In this document: positions 41,164 through 54,000 of the stretch, piece after piece
Layout of the letters: every line of letters starts with the position of its first letter
Numbering within the stretch: position 1 is the stretch's first letter
Source: Hybos culiciformis
Taxonomy: Eukaryota > Arthropoda > Insecta > Diptera > Hybotidae
Reading direction: 5' to 3'
DNA length: 64,000 bases
Assembly (NCBI GenBank): GCA_964007475.1
Contig: OZ023275.1
Span: forward strand, 31,811,619 to 31,875,618
Program-made: the position numbers and the translations under genes
Notes under the pieces: model-generated
Databases searched by the model: none
Told to the model about the DNA's origin: nothing
Seen by the model: the letters and a program-made list of their open reading frames with translations, nothing else

Positions 41164-41555
41164 ATGTATACATATTCATTTTTGGTTGTCTGCTATACTG
41201 GTAAATCATATCTTCACCACTATTCCAGATTTTCGAAAATCTTATTCGATTATTTGGTAGATTTTAATTTTTTGAAGGCTCGACTACTACGTTTCCTTAA
41301 GAATAATGGCATGCTAAGTTTTAAGGAATTCACGGGGATTAATGTCAAGTTTTTAAATGTGGAAATAATTATAAAAAATTATTTGACAGTACCAATTGCC
41401 ACTGCTTCGGTAGAAAGTTCTTTTTTCAATGATAATGACGGTGAAAAATTAAATAAGAAATTTTGTGTACGAATTATTAAATATTATTCTGAATTTTTTA
41501 TTGCCATGCAAATTTTACCGATGTGAAAAAAAATTTAATTGCACTGGCACCATAA
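41164..41555 (+). pseudogene. decayed hAT transposase, C-terminal dimerisation region
   Basis: An open frame of 120 codons (41164-41526) holds the hAT C-terminal signature at residues 63-87. The recognisable parts are FLNVEIII, KNYLTVPIATAS and VESSF, matching the family pattern of a hydrophobic helix, then LTxPVxxASxERSFS. The conserved Glu is kept, but the following Arg is Ser. The frame then loses similarity. In another frame, 41523-41555 reads NLIALAP before a stop, resembling the later RLxxLALLSI block, so at least one frameshift separates the pieces. It resembles the ZMYM1-like or TTF-type hAT group rather than the fragment at 26668. No terminal repeats or upstream domains are recognisable, so the element is old and broken. 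Confidence 0.75.
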
Positions 41556-44500
41556 TGCCATAACGCATCACTGAGTAAACTAACAACTTTTATTGTCGTT
41601 CTTCCTTTGAACTCCACTATTTTTGTGGCTGAGAAACAACACAATGTCTATTTTTAAAGAATATTTATAGTTCAAACGTATTATGTTAAACAAAATTTTC
41701 GATATACATATTTTAAATACAATGAACTTTTGTGTACTCATATATTCGAATCTATTAAATGCATAAGGACTCCGAAAAAAAAAAAACAAATTTTATATTT
41801 CACAGACTAATATATTTTAAAATTATACTTTTTATTTTGACCATATAAGATTATCCAGAGAATATAAATATAAATAAAAAAAATAAATAAGATAAATCGA
41901 AAGAATATTTATATTTTTACAAAATTTAGATAACACTGTTAGAATATTAATTTTTTTCTTAAGGACAATTGCCAACAACTGGATAACTGAAGATTTTACA
42001 CTCCCCAAAATGACAATTTTGTTTTTATTTTATGTGTTATTTGCATATATATGTATATATAATGTGTATATGCATGTTCATAATACTTTGGCTTCAAGTG
42101 ATTTTTGTTTTTTTTTTTTTTTATTCAGCTGCGTTACGAATGCAAAATTATTGTATACTATTTGTACTCTCTTATATTGATTTTATGTTTTATTTTTTTT
42201 TCTGAAATTCAAATTCTTAAATGTTAGAAAATATTTCAAGATACGATAACATATATATTATACTTGTGTCCTTTTTGGTTTTTGTTAATTTTTTTTTTTT
42301 GCTTTTCATTTTTATTTTTATTTTTTTTCTTCAAAACTGATAAAAGACGAAGGTTCATTTAAAATAAAAAAAAATAACAAAAACCAGTGACATTGACATT
42401 TAATCCCTAAATACACAATATCATTAGTTATAAAACAAGGATACCAATTTATACACATTTACATGCACACCATAATTTTATTTAGAGAATACTGTATTAT
42501 GGATTTATTAATTTATTTTAATAAAATGTATATTATTTAAATAAGTTTTTGAACACAATTAATTTTTCAATTGATTCGATTGAATTGATTTTATAAACTG
42601 AGAAACAAGTGTGAACGTAAAATATTTTTTGTTCGCTGCTACTTAGTTAATAAAAGTACAGCGAGAAAAAATTATTTTAAAAAAAATATAAATATTTCTA
42701 AATTCATTTTCATTTTGTTGTTCCATTTTATAGATTTCCATAAAAATATCCTTTGATATTCCAAAATAGTATCATATATCCTGTGGCATTCTAAAATTGT
42801 CCCTTTTTTTGCCTTTATTTGTTGTTCGATATTTTTTTTTAGTCCTAAATTATCTTTTTCGAAGGATTAATATATCCTCTTTTTTTTTTATTATCGAATA
42901 CCACTTAATTTAAATTAAGAGAGAAAATTAATAATGAATTTAAAGAAAAGCAAAACTTACGAAATTAAGTATTGTGATTTACCATCCCAGTGAAAAGGAC
43001 ATTTAATTTGAAATGAAAAAAAAAAGGCAAAAACAAAAAAAAAAGGAAGAACATTTTTGTGAAATATTTTGGGAATTTGGAAAACAGACATAGAAAGTAA
43101 AAAAAAAAAAAATTAAGACAAATTAATTTGTAATTTTTAAGGACGAAAAATTTATTATTGGTTGCTGAATGAATTCATATATAATTGGAAAATCCGATAT
43201 ATAAATCAGAATTTGTGGTTGACGTATCTAAAATCGAATAATAGTAAGGGTTATAATTAGTTTAATTTTTTTTTTTTATTATTTAAATATGAATAAAAAT
43301 GGGATAAGTAAAGCATACGGACACCCGGTAGAATTCTGGATATTGTAGTTCATTACTCAAACTGAATTTTAATGAAAAGACATGTTATTTTGTATTAAAA
43401 GTTAACAAATTTATGGCTAGATGGTCTCTAGACTAGAATGTCTATGATTAATGAAGTTGAAAATTTTTTTTCCATAGTACACAATCCATAGAATATAAAT
43501 TTTTTTCTATATACTGAACCAACAAAGTACAAACTATACATATTTATATATATATATAATATTGATTTTTTTTTTTTTTTTGAATTTGTTTGTAAATTTT
43601 AATTATAACATGGGGAGAATATTATAAAAAAAAAAATTCTTTAATTCTTCTTATTCAACTCAAAAAGAATTAATTATTTTTAAACTTCCGATCGACTGAT
43701 GAAATAATCTATTAAAATTTTATGGAATATTTTACATCCTTGGGGATTGTTTATTTTTGTCGCCACCAATAAAAAAAAAAAACAAATATTTTTTTTTTTT
43801 TTTTATGTAAAAATCGTTAAACGACGACGAATATAAAAAAAAAGACACGCAACATAATGAGTCACAGTTAAATAATTATTTCCGATGCGTTAAAATATCA
43901 TTAGCACACAAAAATGTTAAAAAAAAAAAAAATGCATTTTTATGAATTCAAATGATTTAATTCTTATAATAAAACTGCACGAAATTAAAACATTAATTTA
44001 CAGGGATAAAAATAAATAAATTTTTATAATGTGAAGAATTATTATTTTGTATATTAAAGTTTTATAAATTAAAGACTATTGAAATTGACATTTAAAAAGT
44101 TTACAATTTTATTTATTAAATTCTCTTTAATTAGCACTTTTCTTTTTTCAATGTCTAGTTCAGATAATGATGTCGCGGTCCTCATAGTATTAATATGAAT
44201 TTTGAATATTATTTGATAACAACATAACATAACATTGATAACTAAAAAATTAATTAATAAATAAAAATCAGTCTGCGAAATTTCGTTTAAAACCGCCTAT
44301 AGTCCATAAAATTACTCTAATTTTAATTTCAATTAATTAATTATTTATTTCGAAATATTTGTATAATTAAGATATTATTCACTGCGATCAGATTTATTAA
44401 AATAATTAAATGATACGACAATCTAAATATTCTCAATAGATTTTCAATTCAGATCTCATATCATATTAAGTTTCTGAACAACTGAAAAAAGATTAAAGGG

Positions 44501-46664
44501 CCGATTATCTCAACGAAAAATTAAAAATTCAAATATATGTACTTTTAACACTTAACGTATACACAACAACTGAAAATCTCTGAAGAATTTCACTAAAAAT
44601 AGAAATCAAATTTATTATAAAGGGAACCTCGGTTAATGTATATAATTTGCTTACCTTCAATAAAAAAAAAAAAATTAAAATTTACGATTGTTTTAAATTT
44701 TTGTCCCACCAACTTATAAACAAATAAAATTATATTTTTAGATACGAGATAATGATATTCTGATTTATTTTGAATAGGAAACAGATCTCCCAACTTATAT
44801 GCATTATCGACTTTAAAAAGTATTCCCTATTTTCGTTTCTATTAAAAATATTCCAAAAAAATATAAAAATTTCCCATTTATTTCACATAAAATTATTTTT
44901 ACGATTTTTTCCTTCCTATATCTCTCTATAATATAAAATACATAACTAATGGAAAAATTGATAGGAAAGTTTTCAAAAGGTCGTTTCAAAATATCAATCA
45001 TTTTAATTTTATAGTTTCTTTAAAAATAGGAATTTAAACGATCTGTACATATAGTACGTACAGTATTTATGTATATTATAATGTTTAAAAGATGAAAATC
45101 TTAATGTAAGTAATTATTTTTGAAAAAGTATAATAATTAAAAACAAATAACTTAAAATTATAAGGGGTAAGATTAAGCTTAAGATTTAATATATTAAACC
45201 TTTGGTTGATATCTTTTGTAAAAGAATTTCAGACAAAAAATATACGTAAAATAATATTATAACTTTTTTTTTATTTTTTGCGATCTACAAATAATAAATT
45301 TTTCTTCGCTCAATTTTTCTTTTTGGATGATCTAAATTTTTCATCAGATTTTTTATATGTACTTGATTTTGGATAGCGATAGAAACGAATGCAAGCAACT
45401 TGGACGCATGCCACCCTTTTAAGTATAATATTATATATATAATACTTCTAATGTTCATTGACTAGACAATTTTAAAATTTTTTGATTTATGTATTGTAGC
45501 GCCCCAGACAAGTAAATAAAAATGTATTTTTCTGTTTTTTAGGCAATTCATGAATCTTATTTTTCCTGTGTATTTTTGTTTTTTCTTTTTGTCACTCACT
45601 GATATCTTAAAATTTTTGTATATAAGTACATGAAATTGAAAGCAATGCTGATGCTAAATTGCTTAAGAAAAAAAATGTTTTTTTTTTTTATTTTTCACTG
45701 CATCATTTCTATTTTTGAAATACTTTCGCTGATTTGTAACTTGCCATATTATTATTGAAAAAAAGGGTTGTGCAAAAAATATATATATAACAAAATAAAT
45801 TGCCAAAGTTCAAGACGTTAGTTATACTATCTTTATTTCTTGTATTGCTGCCATTATTTCAATTAGTTGAACTTTATAGATTTCTTAAATAATGTCATTT
45901 TGTACTATTTTCAAAATTTAAAAGAAACCGGAAAGCTATAATAACAATCTGATCGACATAACATTTTCATTTTTAAGCTGGACACTTAAAAGTTAAAAAA
46001 TCAAACACTATAATCGTTATAAAAAAAATGTTTTACTTTTATTTTTATCCCTTAAATATTTCTTGTGAAAATTTTCAACAAATGAATCCTTGTTAATGCC
46101 TTCAAATGTAACACTCTTGAGAAAATTTTTTTCTAATATGTGTAAATGTCATTTCGCTATGGTACGGCAACAAAGTGACCACCAAATTTATTATGAGCTA
46201 ATAAAAAATTTAAAGATATTTTCCTCATATCGCAAGGGACTAGAATATATATTATATGAACAATTTTTTTTTTGTTCTTTCTTATATATTCTTCGTGTCG
46301 TTGGAAAGTTTTTTATTTTGTTTAATCCATCCCTATACAAAATTTTCTTTCATAGAACACTTAAATTTTTCTTTTCTTTTTTTTTTTTTATTATTATTAT
46401 TATTTTGTTAGAGAAAAAATATTTTTCTTTTTCTTAAATTTAGATTTTGTCGTGGAATTTTCAAGGCTTTTCCCCCAATTCAATAAAAAGAAAAAAAAAT
46501 ATGATGTTGCAAAAAATAAAAATACAAGCAAAAAAAAAAAAGAAGAAATATTTCCATTTATAAGATAAATATTTTCCTAAGATTTTTCTTAAATTTTTGC
46601 CTTTTTTTTTTTTTTATTTTCTATTCTATCAAGAAAATTATTTTTTGCGCTAAACTGAAATGTT

Positions 46665-46678
46665 GAATCAGCTGATTC
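46665..46678. promoter_or_regulatory. 14-bp palindrome centred on an E-box
   Basis: GAATCAGCTGATTC is a perfect palindrome with the CAGCTG E-box core bound by basic helix-loop-helix dimers. Related strings ATCAGCTGGTT occur at about 36227 and 60821. Six CAGCTG hexamers in the window is more than the base composition predicts. Function is not shown. Confidence 0.25.
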
Positions 46679-47599
46679 TATTTTTGAAAAATTAAAAAGT
46701 TTTTTTTATTTAATTTTTTTATTTATTTTTTTTTTTTTGTTCCTCCTTTTGCATAATTAAATATAAAAATTGTCTTTATCATTTTTTTATTTTATTTTAA
46801 ATTTTTTTTTTTCTGTAAAAAAAGATGGTGCAAAATATGCAATTTTATAAAAGTTGGGTAAAAAAATAAAAAAAAAATATGCAATTATAATTTGAAAGAT
46901 AAATAAAACTACAAAGAACTTTCGAAATTTTATTAAGAGGGAAATTTTAAATTTTATTCTAATTTTTCTATATATTCTATATATATATATTTCTTTTTAT
47001 TTTCGAAATAAAAAATGTGTTTAGTTAGGTCTAGGAATTATGTTGACGATCACGATGAGGGTTAAAAGATAATTTTTGTTATTAATCATTTTGTTAATTT
47101 TAAATAATCGCGGTATTGTAATACATTAAATTATATTCTATTCTATTTTTTAATACTTCGAAAAGTTCTAGATTAAAAATTTTCGATAGTAAAACAATTT
47201 CCTGAAAATATTTTCCATTCAATTAAGATTAAGAACGAAAATAAATATGATAAATTTTTTTAATTAACTAATCCCATTTTAACGAAAATTTATTCACAAA
47301 AATTAAACTAAAAAATTCCTTAAATAAATGTTAATATTCTACGGCCTCTGTCAGACGAGAATAATTACTACATAACTAGTTAAACTGGATATATGCAAAA
47401 TTATACTTAAGTTTATATACATAACTTTTTGATGCAATATTTTCGAGGTAAAAAAAAAACAAACTACCTACATAAAGTTTATGATTTTTCAATAAACATA
47501 AAAATATGTAACAAATAAATGTTTTTTTGATCAATCAATAAAAAAAAAGAAGAAATTACACTTTCATGAATATTTTATTACTTAGAATAAAATTTTGTA

Positions 47600-47620
47600 A
47601 ATGTCTAGAGTCTAGACATT
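47600..47620. repeat. perfect 10+1+10 palindrome
   Basis: AATGTCTAGA, a single G, then TCTAGACATT form an exact inverted repeat of 21 bp. It could be a dimeric protein-binding site or a chance or relic structure. No copies elsewhere in the window were recognised. Confidence 0.5.
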
Positions 47621-48896
47621 GATAATGTTGAGAAGATTTATTGTTAATTATTTTACATATATATATAATTTTATTTTATAGATATTGCTAAATTTTCAGC
47701 TTTTTTGCTTTTTTTTTTATGTATGTAAAGAAACAAATTTTGTAATAATTATAATTTTTGTTTTACTATAGGTATTTATTCAAAAAAAATAAAAATGAAA
47801 TAAAATAAAGGGAAGAGGATTAAAGTAATATTTTCTATATACGGATGCGAAGACCAATTTTCCTTATCTATTGAAATATCAATATAATTTTTTTTTTTAT
47901 AAACGATTTTGACTTTACGCTGTGCATTTTGAAATATTTATTTTATTTTTTTATTTTGTTCTTTTTCATGCTACTGATTTATCCTATATAGACTTTCAAT
48001 TATCATTTCTAACGCCCTCTAAAAATCCACATAAAAGATATACATAAAAAATTTCGTTATCATACATATACAGAGGATTTTCCCCATATCTAAATATGAA
48101 AATCTTAATTCCCTTATATGAATATAGTGTAGGTATAAAGCGTAATTAACTTGTACGATACACAATATAAAACTAGCATTGATTTATAACAATTTTTCCC
48201 ATTTTCCATATATAAATGTACAACAGAATTTTCCTCTTAGAAACAGAAAAATGCATGAAAATAATTTTTTTAATTTTTTAAAATAGACTGTACAATATGA
48301 AATAATTTTAGTGAATAATATTCACCACGTGATAATTCTTAAAGGTCGTCGGAAATGTCTCTATGTTAACATTTTTTTTTTGTCTATGAATTTTCAGATT
48401 TTTTTTTTTGTTTTTTTTTTGGAAAAAATAGTTTTCTCCTAGTTTTTTTTTTTATTTTTTATTTCATTAGAAATACAATAAAGATTCATATCAACTATTA
48501 ATAGAATCCCCCCATAATCCCATTTGGCAATGTCTTATGAAAATATATGGGAATTTCAAACTTTGGTAAAAAAAAAAAGAAAAAAATTGCGGCAAAAAAT
48601 CATTTTACATATGAAAACAGCCGTTTCAGTATACTACTGAAATTGTATATTCTTTTTTTTTTATTGAAGAATATATTCTGTAAGCTTAAAAGTAGATTAT
48701 TACTTAAATGTGGGTTTCACTTTTGAAAAAAAAAAATTTTAATAGAAAAGAAATCTAAATTTTGTTCTTATTAACATTTACACAATTTTTACGTTAATAA
48801 ACATTTTTAATGCGTTGGGGATCGTTATGTTGTATTTAGTGCTATAGAATTTAGATCACTAAATGGAGTATTATATGCGTCAATACACATGCAATC

Positions 48897-48998
48897 ATTT
48901 AGATGCATCTGCGTAAATAATGAAAAAATTTAGATGCATCAGCGTATATAATGAAAAAATTTAGATGCATCAGCGTAAATAATGAAATCATTTAGATG
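48897..48998. repeat. minisatellite, 31-bp unit, 3.3 copies
   Basis: Units begin at 48897, 48928 and 48959, with a partial unit at 48990-48998. Each starts ATTTAGATGCATC and continues GCGTAAATAATGA; differences are one or two bases per unit (CTGCG or CAGCG, TAAATAA or TATATAA). The array lies about 200 bp upstream of the hairpin at 49201. No function is evident. Confidence 0.9.
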
Positions 48999-49200
48999 TT
49001 TCGTATTGAATATTACGTAATACCTAAACAAACATAATATCTCTCACAATATTTCAATACAGACAAATACAAAAAAAAAAAAAAAATGAGAAGAAATGAG
49101 AAGAAAAAATATTCTCTCTTTGCAACTACCTCTCCCCTACGCATTAAAACAGTATATTGGATATGTAAACAAAATTTGTTATACAACTCGTTCTGTATTT

Positions 49201-49291
49201 ACACAAAAATACATTGACACTTGTCAATTTATATCACTCGACCTTCGGTCCCGTGATACAAGTATTGACTCGTGTCAATGTATTTTTGTGT
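49201..49291. repeat. 91-bp fold-back hairpin (small MITE or pre-miRNA-like)
   Basis: The arms 49201-49220 and 49272-49291 are perfect 20-bp reverse complements (left arm ACACAAAAATACATTGACAC). Inwards, GTCAAT (49223-49228) pairs with ATTGAC (49264-49269), TATCAC (49232-49237) with GTGATA (49253-49258), and the tip GACC-TTC-GGTC makes a small terminal hairpin. The whole molecule folds into one long stem with small internal loops. A fold-back transposable element is the likeliest source. The size also matches an animal microRNA precursor. The open frame across it is a by-product of the palindrome. Confidence 0.75.
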
Positions 49292-50180
49292 ATAGAGAAC
49301 TCTTAATTAATAACAAATTTAGTTTACACATACAATAATCTACTATTACATACTTTCTTAGATAATAATTTACTTGCCGACCTAAATTGTCTGGAAGAAT
49401 AACTCTCATATAGTTGTTTTTTTTTTATTCTTCACGATTATGTCTGGCGTAATATGCTTTTCTCTCTTAAAATAGAATTTTTTAAACTATTTAAAAAGTC
49501 CAACTTACAAATAAAAAACTAAAATTTTAGGCTTTTGGTCTATTCAAAAAAAAAAAAAAAAGATCTCACCAACGAAGTTATAGCAGCTAACATGAAATTC
49601 GTTTTTGTTATGGAGCTTATGAAAAAAATAATCCATAAAGGGAAAAACTGCAAGTAAAAATATATTATGTATGTATAAATATGTATTTTATCTACGAAAT
49701 AAAGACGAAAAAATTATACAAAAATTTATTGCACACCAATCACATAAGTTCTTTTTTTATCCACTTAGTTGAATGGCCATTTTATTGGAATTGGTAAAAT
49801 AATGTTGAGCAAAATTTTGTCACCCACAGTTAAAACTAAATGTGAACGATAGTCGCGGAAGCAACATTTTAATATGGCTGACGATCTGCAATTCAAAAAG
49901 AATACTTTTTCAATTCTATCAGAGTTGCAATCCTTTGTTCATCGAAAGATTTGTATTATACATACTTCATAATGTCCTTTTATTTTCAATATAAACCTGA
50001 ACCATTTCACTTCATTACCCTGAATTTAACTTATTTCTACGTTCACACATTATACTTAAAATAATTAAATCTTAAACCTTATAAATACTTTTTTAGACTT
50101 CCGTGGAGCACAGATGTCTGTTAACCCGAGATATCTGTTTTGGGAAATAAAAATGGGTTTCTAAGTTTTCTTTGGATTTC
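49292..50180. other. gene-free spacer
   Basis: AT-rich sequence without a recognisable gene. A slightly less AT-rich patch occurs at about 49830-49900, with no open frame of interest. Confidence 0.6.
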
Positions 50181-50188
50181 GTCAAAAT

Positions 50189-51032
50189 CATGGGCGCCGG
50201 CAGTATGGTGCAAGGTGGTGCAACTGCACCACCTTTCTTTGATAAAAATGTTATTAAAATTTTGATAAAATTGTTAATTTTGACAAAAGGATTCAAAATT
50301 CCGGGAGAAAAAGAAAGTAAAAAAAACGTGGAGAAAAATTTTAGGAAAATATTTTTTTCTGAGGAAAATTTGAAGAAATTAAGAAATATTGTACTAACGT
50401 TGGCAGTCAACAATATTTAAAATTTCAGACTCGTAAATTTTTTTTACCCTAATGATTTTAAGAAATTGATATCATTACGATATTCTTCTACGTACGTTGA
50501 ACTCAAAATCCATTGTTGAAAGTAAACTTTTTGATTTACAACATATAAGTACCGTATAAAATCTAAACACATTAAAAATTTGAGGAAATCTTGCAAAAAT
50601 AAGTTGTTTTTGGGGTAAAACTGCAGTGAGTAAAACCGTTAAACAAATTTTTTTTTCTAATTTAGGGCAAAAAAAATTTTAGTACACAAAAATATAAAAA
50701 AAATAATTTTGAGGATTTTTTTTTAAAAAAGTGTCTGTTTTGGGGAAATTTTTTAAAAATTTGAGGAAATTTAATTTATTCCATCTGGCAGCCCTGGTGA
50801 GAAATAATCTTAAAAAGTTTTGAGCATCGCATCAGCATGCTGAGATGAATTTTGTCATGAATTCAAAATATTGTTTTGCAAATGATTTTTCCTAAAATCA
50901 AAATGTAATTTAAGTTAAGGTTGTTGGAAATTGTAACTTAGTGATGAACCCGCAATATGTCAAAGACTTTGTAAAATTAAAATAATAATTTTCACATGCA
51001 CCACCTTATAAAAAATCCTGGCGGCGCCCATG
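50189..51032 (-). mobile_element. internally deleted hAT DNA transposon, 844 bp (family A, copy 2)
   Basis: It has the same ends as 26471-27509 (CATGGGCGCCGGCAG and the reverse complement of CATGGGCGCCGCCAG) and a perfect 8-bp duplication GTCAAAAT (50181-50188 and 51033-51040), again fitting nTnnnnAn. It aligns with copy 1 along its whole length with scattered differences. The main change is the loss of about 226 bp corresponding to 26583-26808, the part with the transposase scrap; the junction lies in an AAAATT-like microhomology. It has a short extra stretch (CCTAATGATTTTAAGAAATTG, one base repeated in the flank) near 50448. It keeps the nested terminus CTGGCAGCCCTG (50785-50796) and the palindrome at 50214-50233. 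It is non-coding; the frames over it on both strands are shadows. Confidence 0.93.
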
Positions 51033-51040
51033 GTCAAAAT

Positions 51041-54000
51041 TATTTTGTTCCATGAATAGAAAATATTGACGACACTTGAAATTTTATATAAACGAAGCGA
51101 TGAATAAGGTTTTATGTATGAAAAACAAGGCCTTATTTAAATCAAATTATAATTTAAATGATTTAATTCAAAGGAAATAATTTTAAACGGAAATACCCTA
51201 AATATCTTAAATTGTTTAATCCAAATATTTATCACATTCTTCTTTTATTTTTTTAATACTCGATTGGAATATATGTGTTTGACATTTTATAGTTGATAAT
51301 AATACAACTGCGTTTTATTTTATAAAGTTTTCATTTTTATGAATGTCTATTAAAGTGCAATAGCTCGTTATTTCACCGCTGGAGTTCTATTTTACATATA
51401 TATACAGTTTAATGATATAAAAAGGAAGTATATATTTCTTGATGACAAGCTCACTATGTAATTTTTTTTCTTTATTTTTTGTCCTACACATTATTTTTAA
51501 AATACATGCATAAATATATCTTCTTTCGCCGAAAATATATTTGGCAAGCTAAATAATACGATTTCATTTGGACTAATAAGATCTCAAAATTTTTTAAGAT
51601 CAACAAGTGCACCTTAAGTTTCAAAGGGTTAATTAAATTATTATATCTCAAATGAAAACTCGAAACAGTGAGATTAAAGATACAGATGCTTTTGTTTAAA
51701 ATTTTTGAATAATTTGAAGACTAATTTTTGAAAAAGTTTTTCGACTCTTAGGCTACGAAGACGACGAGATGTTTGAAATATCAATAGAAGTTCTGACATT
51801 AAAAAAGGAAAATATTATAAAATTCTACCATTTTAAGTTAACCTATAATACCCTGTAAAGTTAGCTTACGACTTAGTTTCAATTTCAGTTATTAAACTAT
51901 TATATACACAGAAAAAAAATCGATCTAATAATGTTACCAAAAAACAAAAAATATATATATTATGCAAAAAACCTCGTTAATTATTCTCACAATTAAAATA
52001 ATAATAATTATTTTTAAAACAAAATTCGTAAACATTTTTGCTTTCGTTTTTTCTTTTTTTCTTTTTTTTTTAACTTAAAATGCCCCAATTCTCATAATTC
52101 TAGGCGTATGCATAATTCTCAGAACTTATATAGTTAACGTATCCACATAATAACAATAAGTTTCTAGAACACAACCATTAGCTTAATGCTTGAAGCAAAT
52201 TTTTCACCTTATTTAATTAGGTTTTCACGAATTTTCCGTTGAAACAACTTTTCCATAATAAACTATCCGAAAATAATCAGGTTGTATTTTTTATTTTTTA
52301 CTACATTGAGAATTTGAATCTACGTTATAAAAATTACTCATAAATCAGAAACACACAAATGGGTCTTGTAAAACAAAGAAGACATACAGAATATTATTAT
52401 TAAAGGAATAAATTCTGGATGGCATCATATGTTAGAAAAGTCAATAAAAAAAAAAAGTAACTATCGGATTATGTAACAGGTTTGTTTAAAAATTCACACA
52501 GCCAAATTTAAAATGAAAACTATGGAAATATCTGTATGTGTGTATTTCAAGTAGAATAATTTATAGGGAAAAATAAAAACGTCTTCCCTCACGTACAGTT
52601 CAGTTTAAAGTGCAAGAATATTTATTTTTTTATTTTTATTTTTCATACTTATTGTCAATAAATGAAAGATAGTATGATATAAGTACGTCTGATTATATAT
52701 TTAAAAGTTTCATAATAAAAAAATATGCCTAATTATGTACGACATAATATTGTACAAATATTGACATCTAATTTGAAATAACGAGAATTTTATTTATTTT
52801 TCCTGGATCCTTAATCAATTTTGAAAAATTTAGAATTTAGAATACACCTTAGCCGTGGATTTAACTATATCTTTATCATTACCTTTCTCTAATTATCAGT
52901 TTTCTTGAATAGGTTTGAGAGAAAAGTTCGCAAATAAACGAATCCATTATGTTTAATTCAAAAGGCTTACATTTTATATTTATATGTATTTTTAAATTAT
53001 ACTGATTTAATTTGGATTGTACGAATAAAATATTAATTGCATTTTCGCTTCATATATGGAAAATAATATTAAAAACAAAAGAAAATATTTTTATTATTAT
53101 TAATTATGATATATAAAATATAAAATAGAATTACAGAGAATAAGTTTTCTGTTGTTTTGTTTTGCGCACAGAATAATTTTTTTTTTTTTTTTTAGAAGAC
53201 AAAGTAAAATTAAAAATAATATAGATACATGTACTTGGCATATTTTTAATTCAATAAAAATGATAGTAAAATATAAAATGAATTAAAAAAATTACTTTAA
53301 TAATATTCTAAAACTGAAATTCTTTTAGAAATTTAGCAATGACTAACTGGTAGAAAATATATAGAGAAAACAATAAGTCCAATGGATTAATGAATATTAT
53401 AAGCCGAAAATTGGTTCTTTTTTTATTTAATAGGAAAAAATTTTGATTTAAAAAAGATTTAAGTATATACTACATATGTACATTATTTTAAAAATATGAG
53501 CTAGCAGAATATTATCTCGAACCTAATATTATTTGAAATCAACATAGTTTAGAACTTTGGCACAAATCTTAAAATCTGGATACAAAAATATGTTCTAAAT
53601 TCCCTGGTCATAATTTTGCCAACTTAAACAGATTAAAAAAAAATTAAGATTTTATTATCAATTTCATCAATTTACACATATTTTTGAAAAAACATACAAA
53701 AACTTTAATTTTCTAGCAAATCAAATTAATTTAAAGTTTTATAAAGAAAAAGATTGGCGTATGAATGAGGCTGATATGAAATAATGAAGACAACTCAGAC
53801 ATTTTTGCATGAAATTAAATAAAAAAAAAATACAAATTGTTTGCACTTTTATAATAAACCAGGCAAAATATTTTTGAAACTGAAAAAAAAAAAAAAAAAG
53901 GTTTAATTAAAAGATAATTTAATTAGAATATAAATTGAATTATTCTGTTGATGAGAATTGTGTCAAAATATATAAAAAAAAAAAAAATGTTGTCGAAGTT

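Larger units (their letters stand above)
41556..48896. other. gene-free AT-rich sequence
   Basis: No supported gene. Strongly T-biased tracts occupy about 42100-42330 and 46560-46830. Small palindromes occur at 46665-46678 and 47600-47620. A 115-codon frame near 46090-46437 uses a TTG start and ends in poly-T-derived Phe/Ile runs; I do not accept it as a gene. CAGCTG also occurs at 42126. Confidence 0.55.

Noticed and set aside
46090..46437. 115-codon plus-strand frame
   Set aside because: It begins at TTG, and its second half comes from poly-T and ATT repeats (Phe/Ile runs). No domain is recognisable.
49096..49338. 80-codon frame across the hairpin
   Set aside because: The frame is open because it runs through the inverted repeat; the protein has no recognisable features.
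50093..50420. Long frames on both strands over the second family A hAT copy
   Set aside because: They cross the transposon end and its palindrome on both strands and show no transposase similarity.
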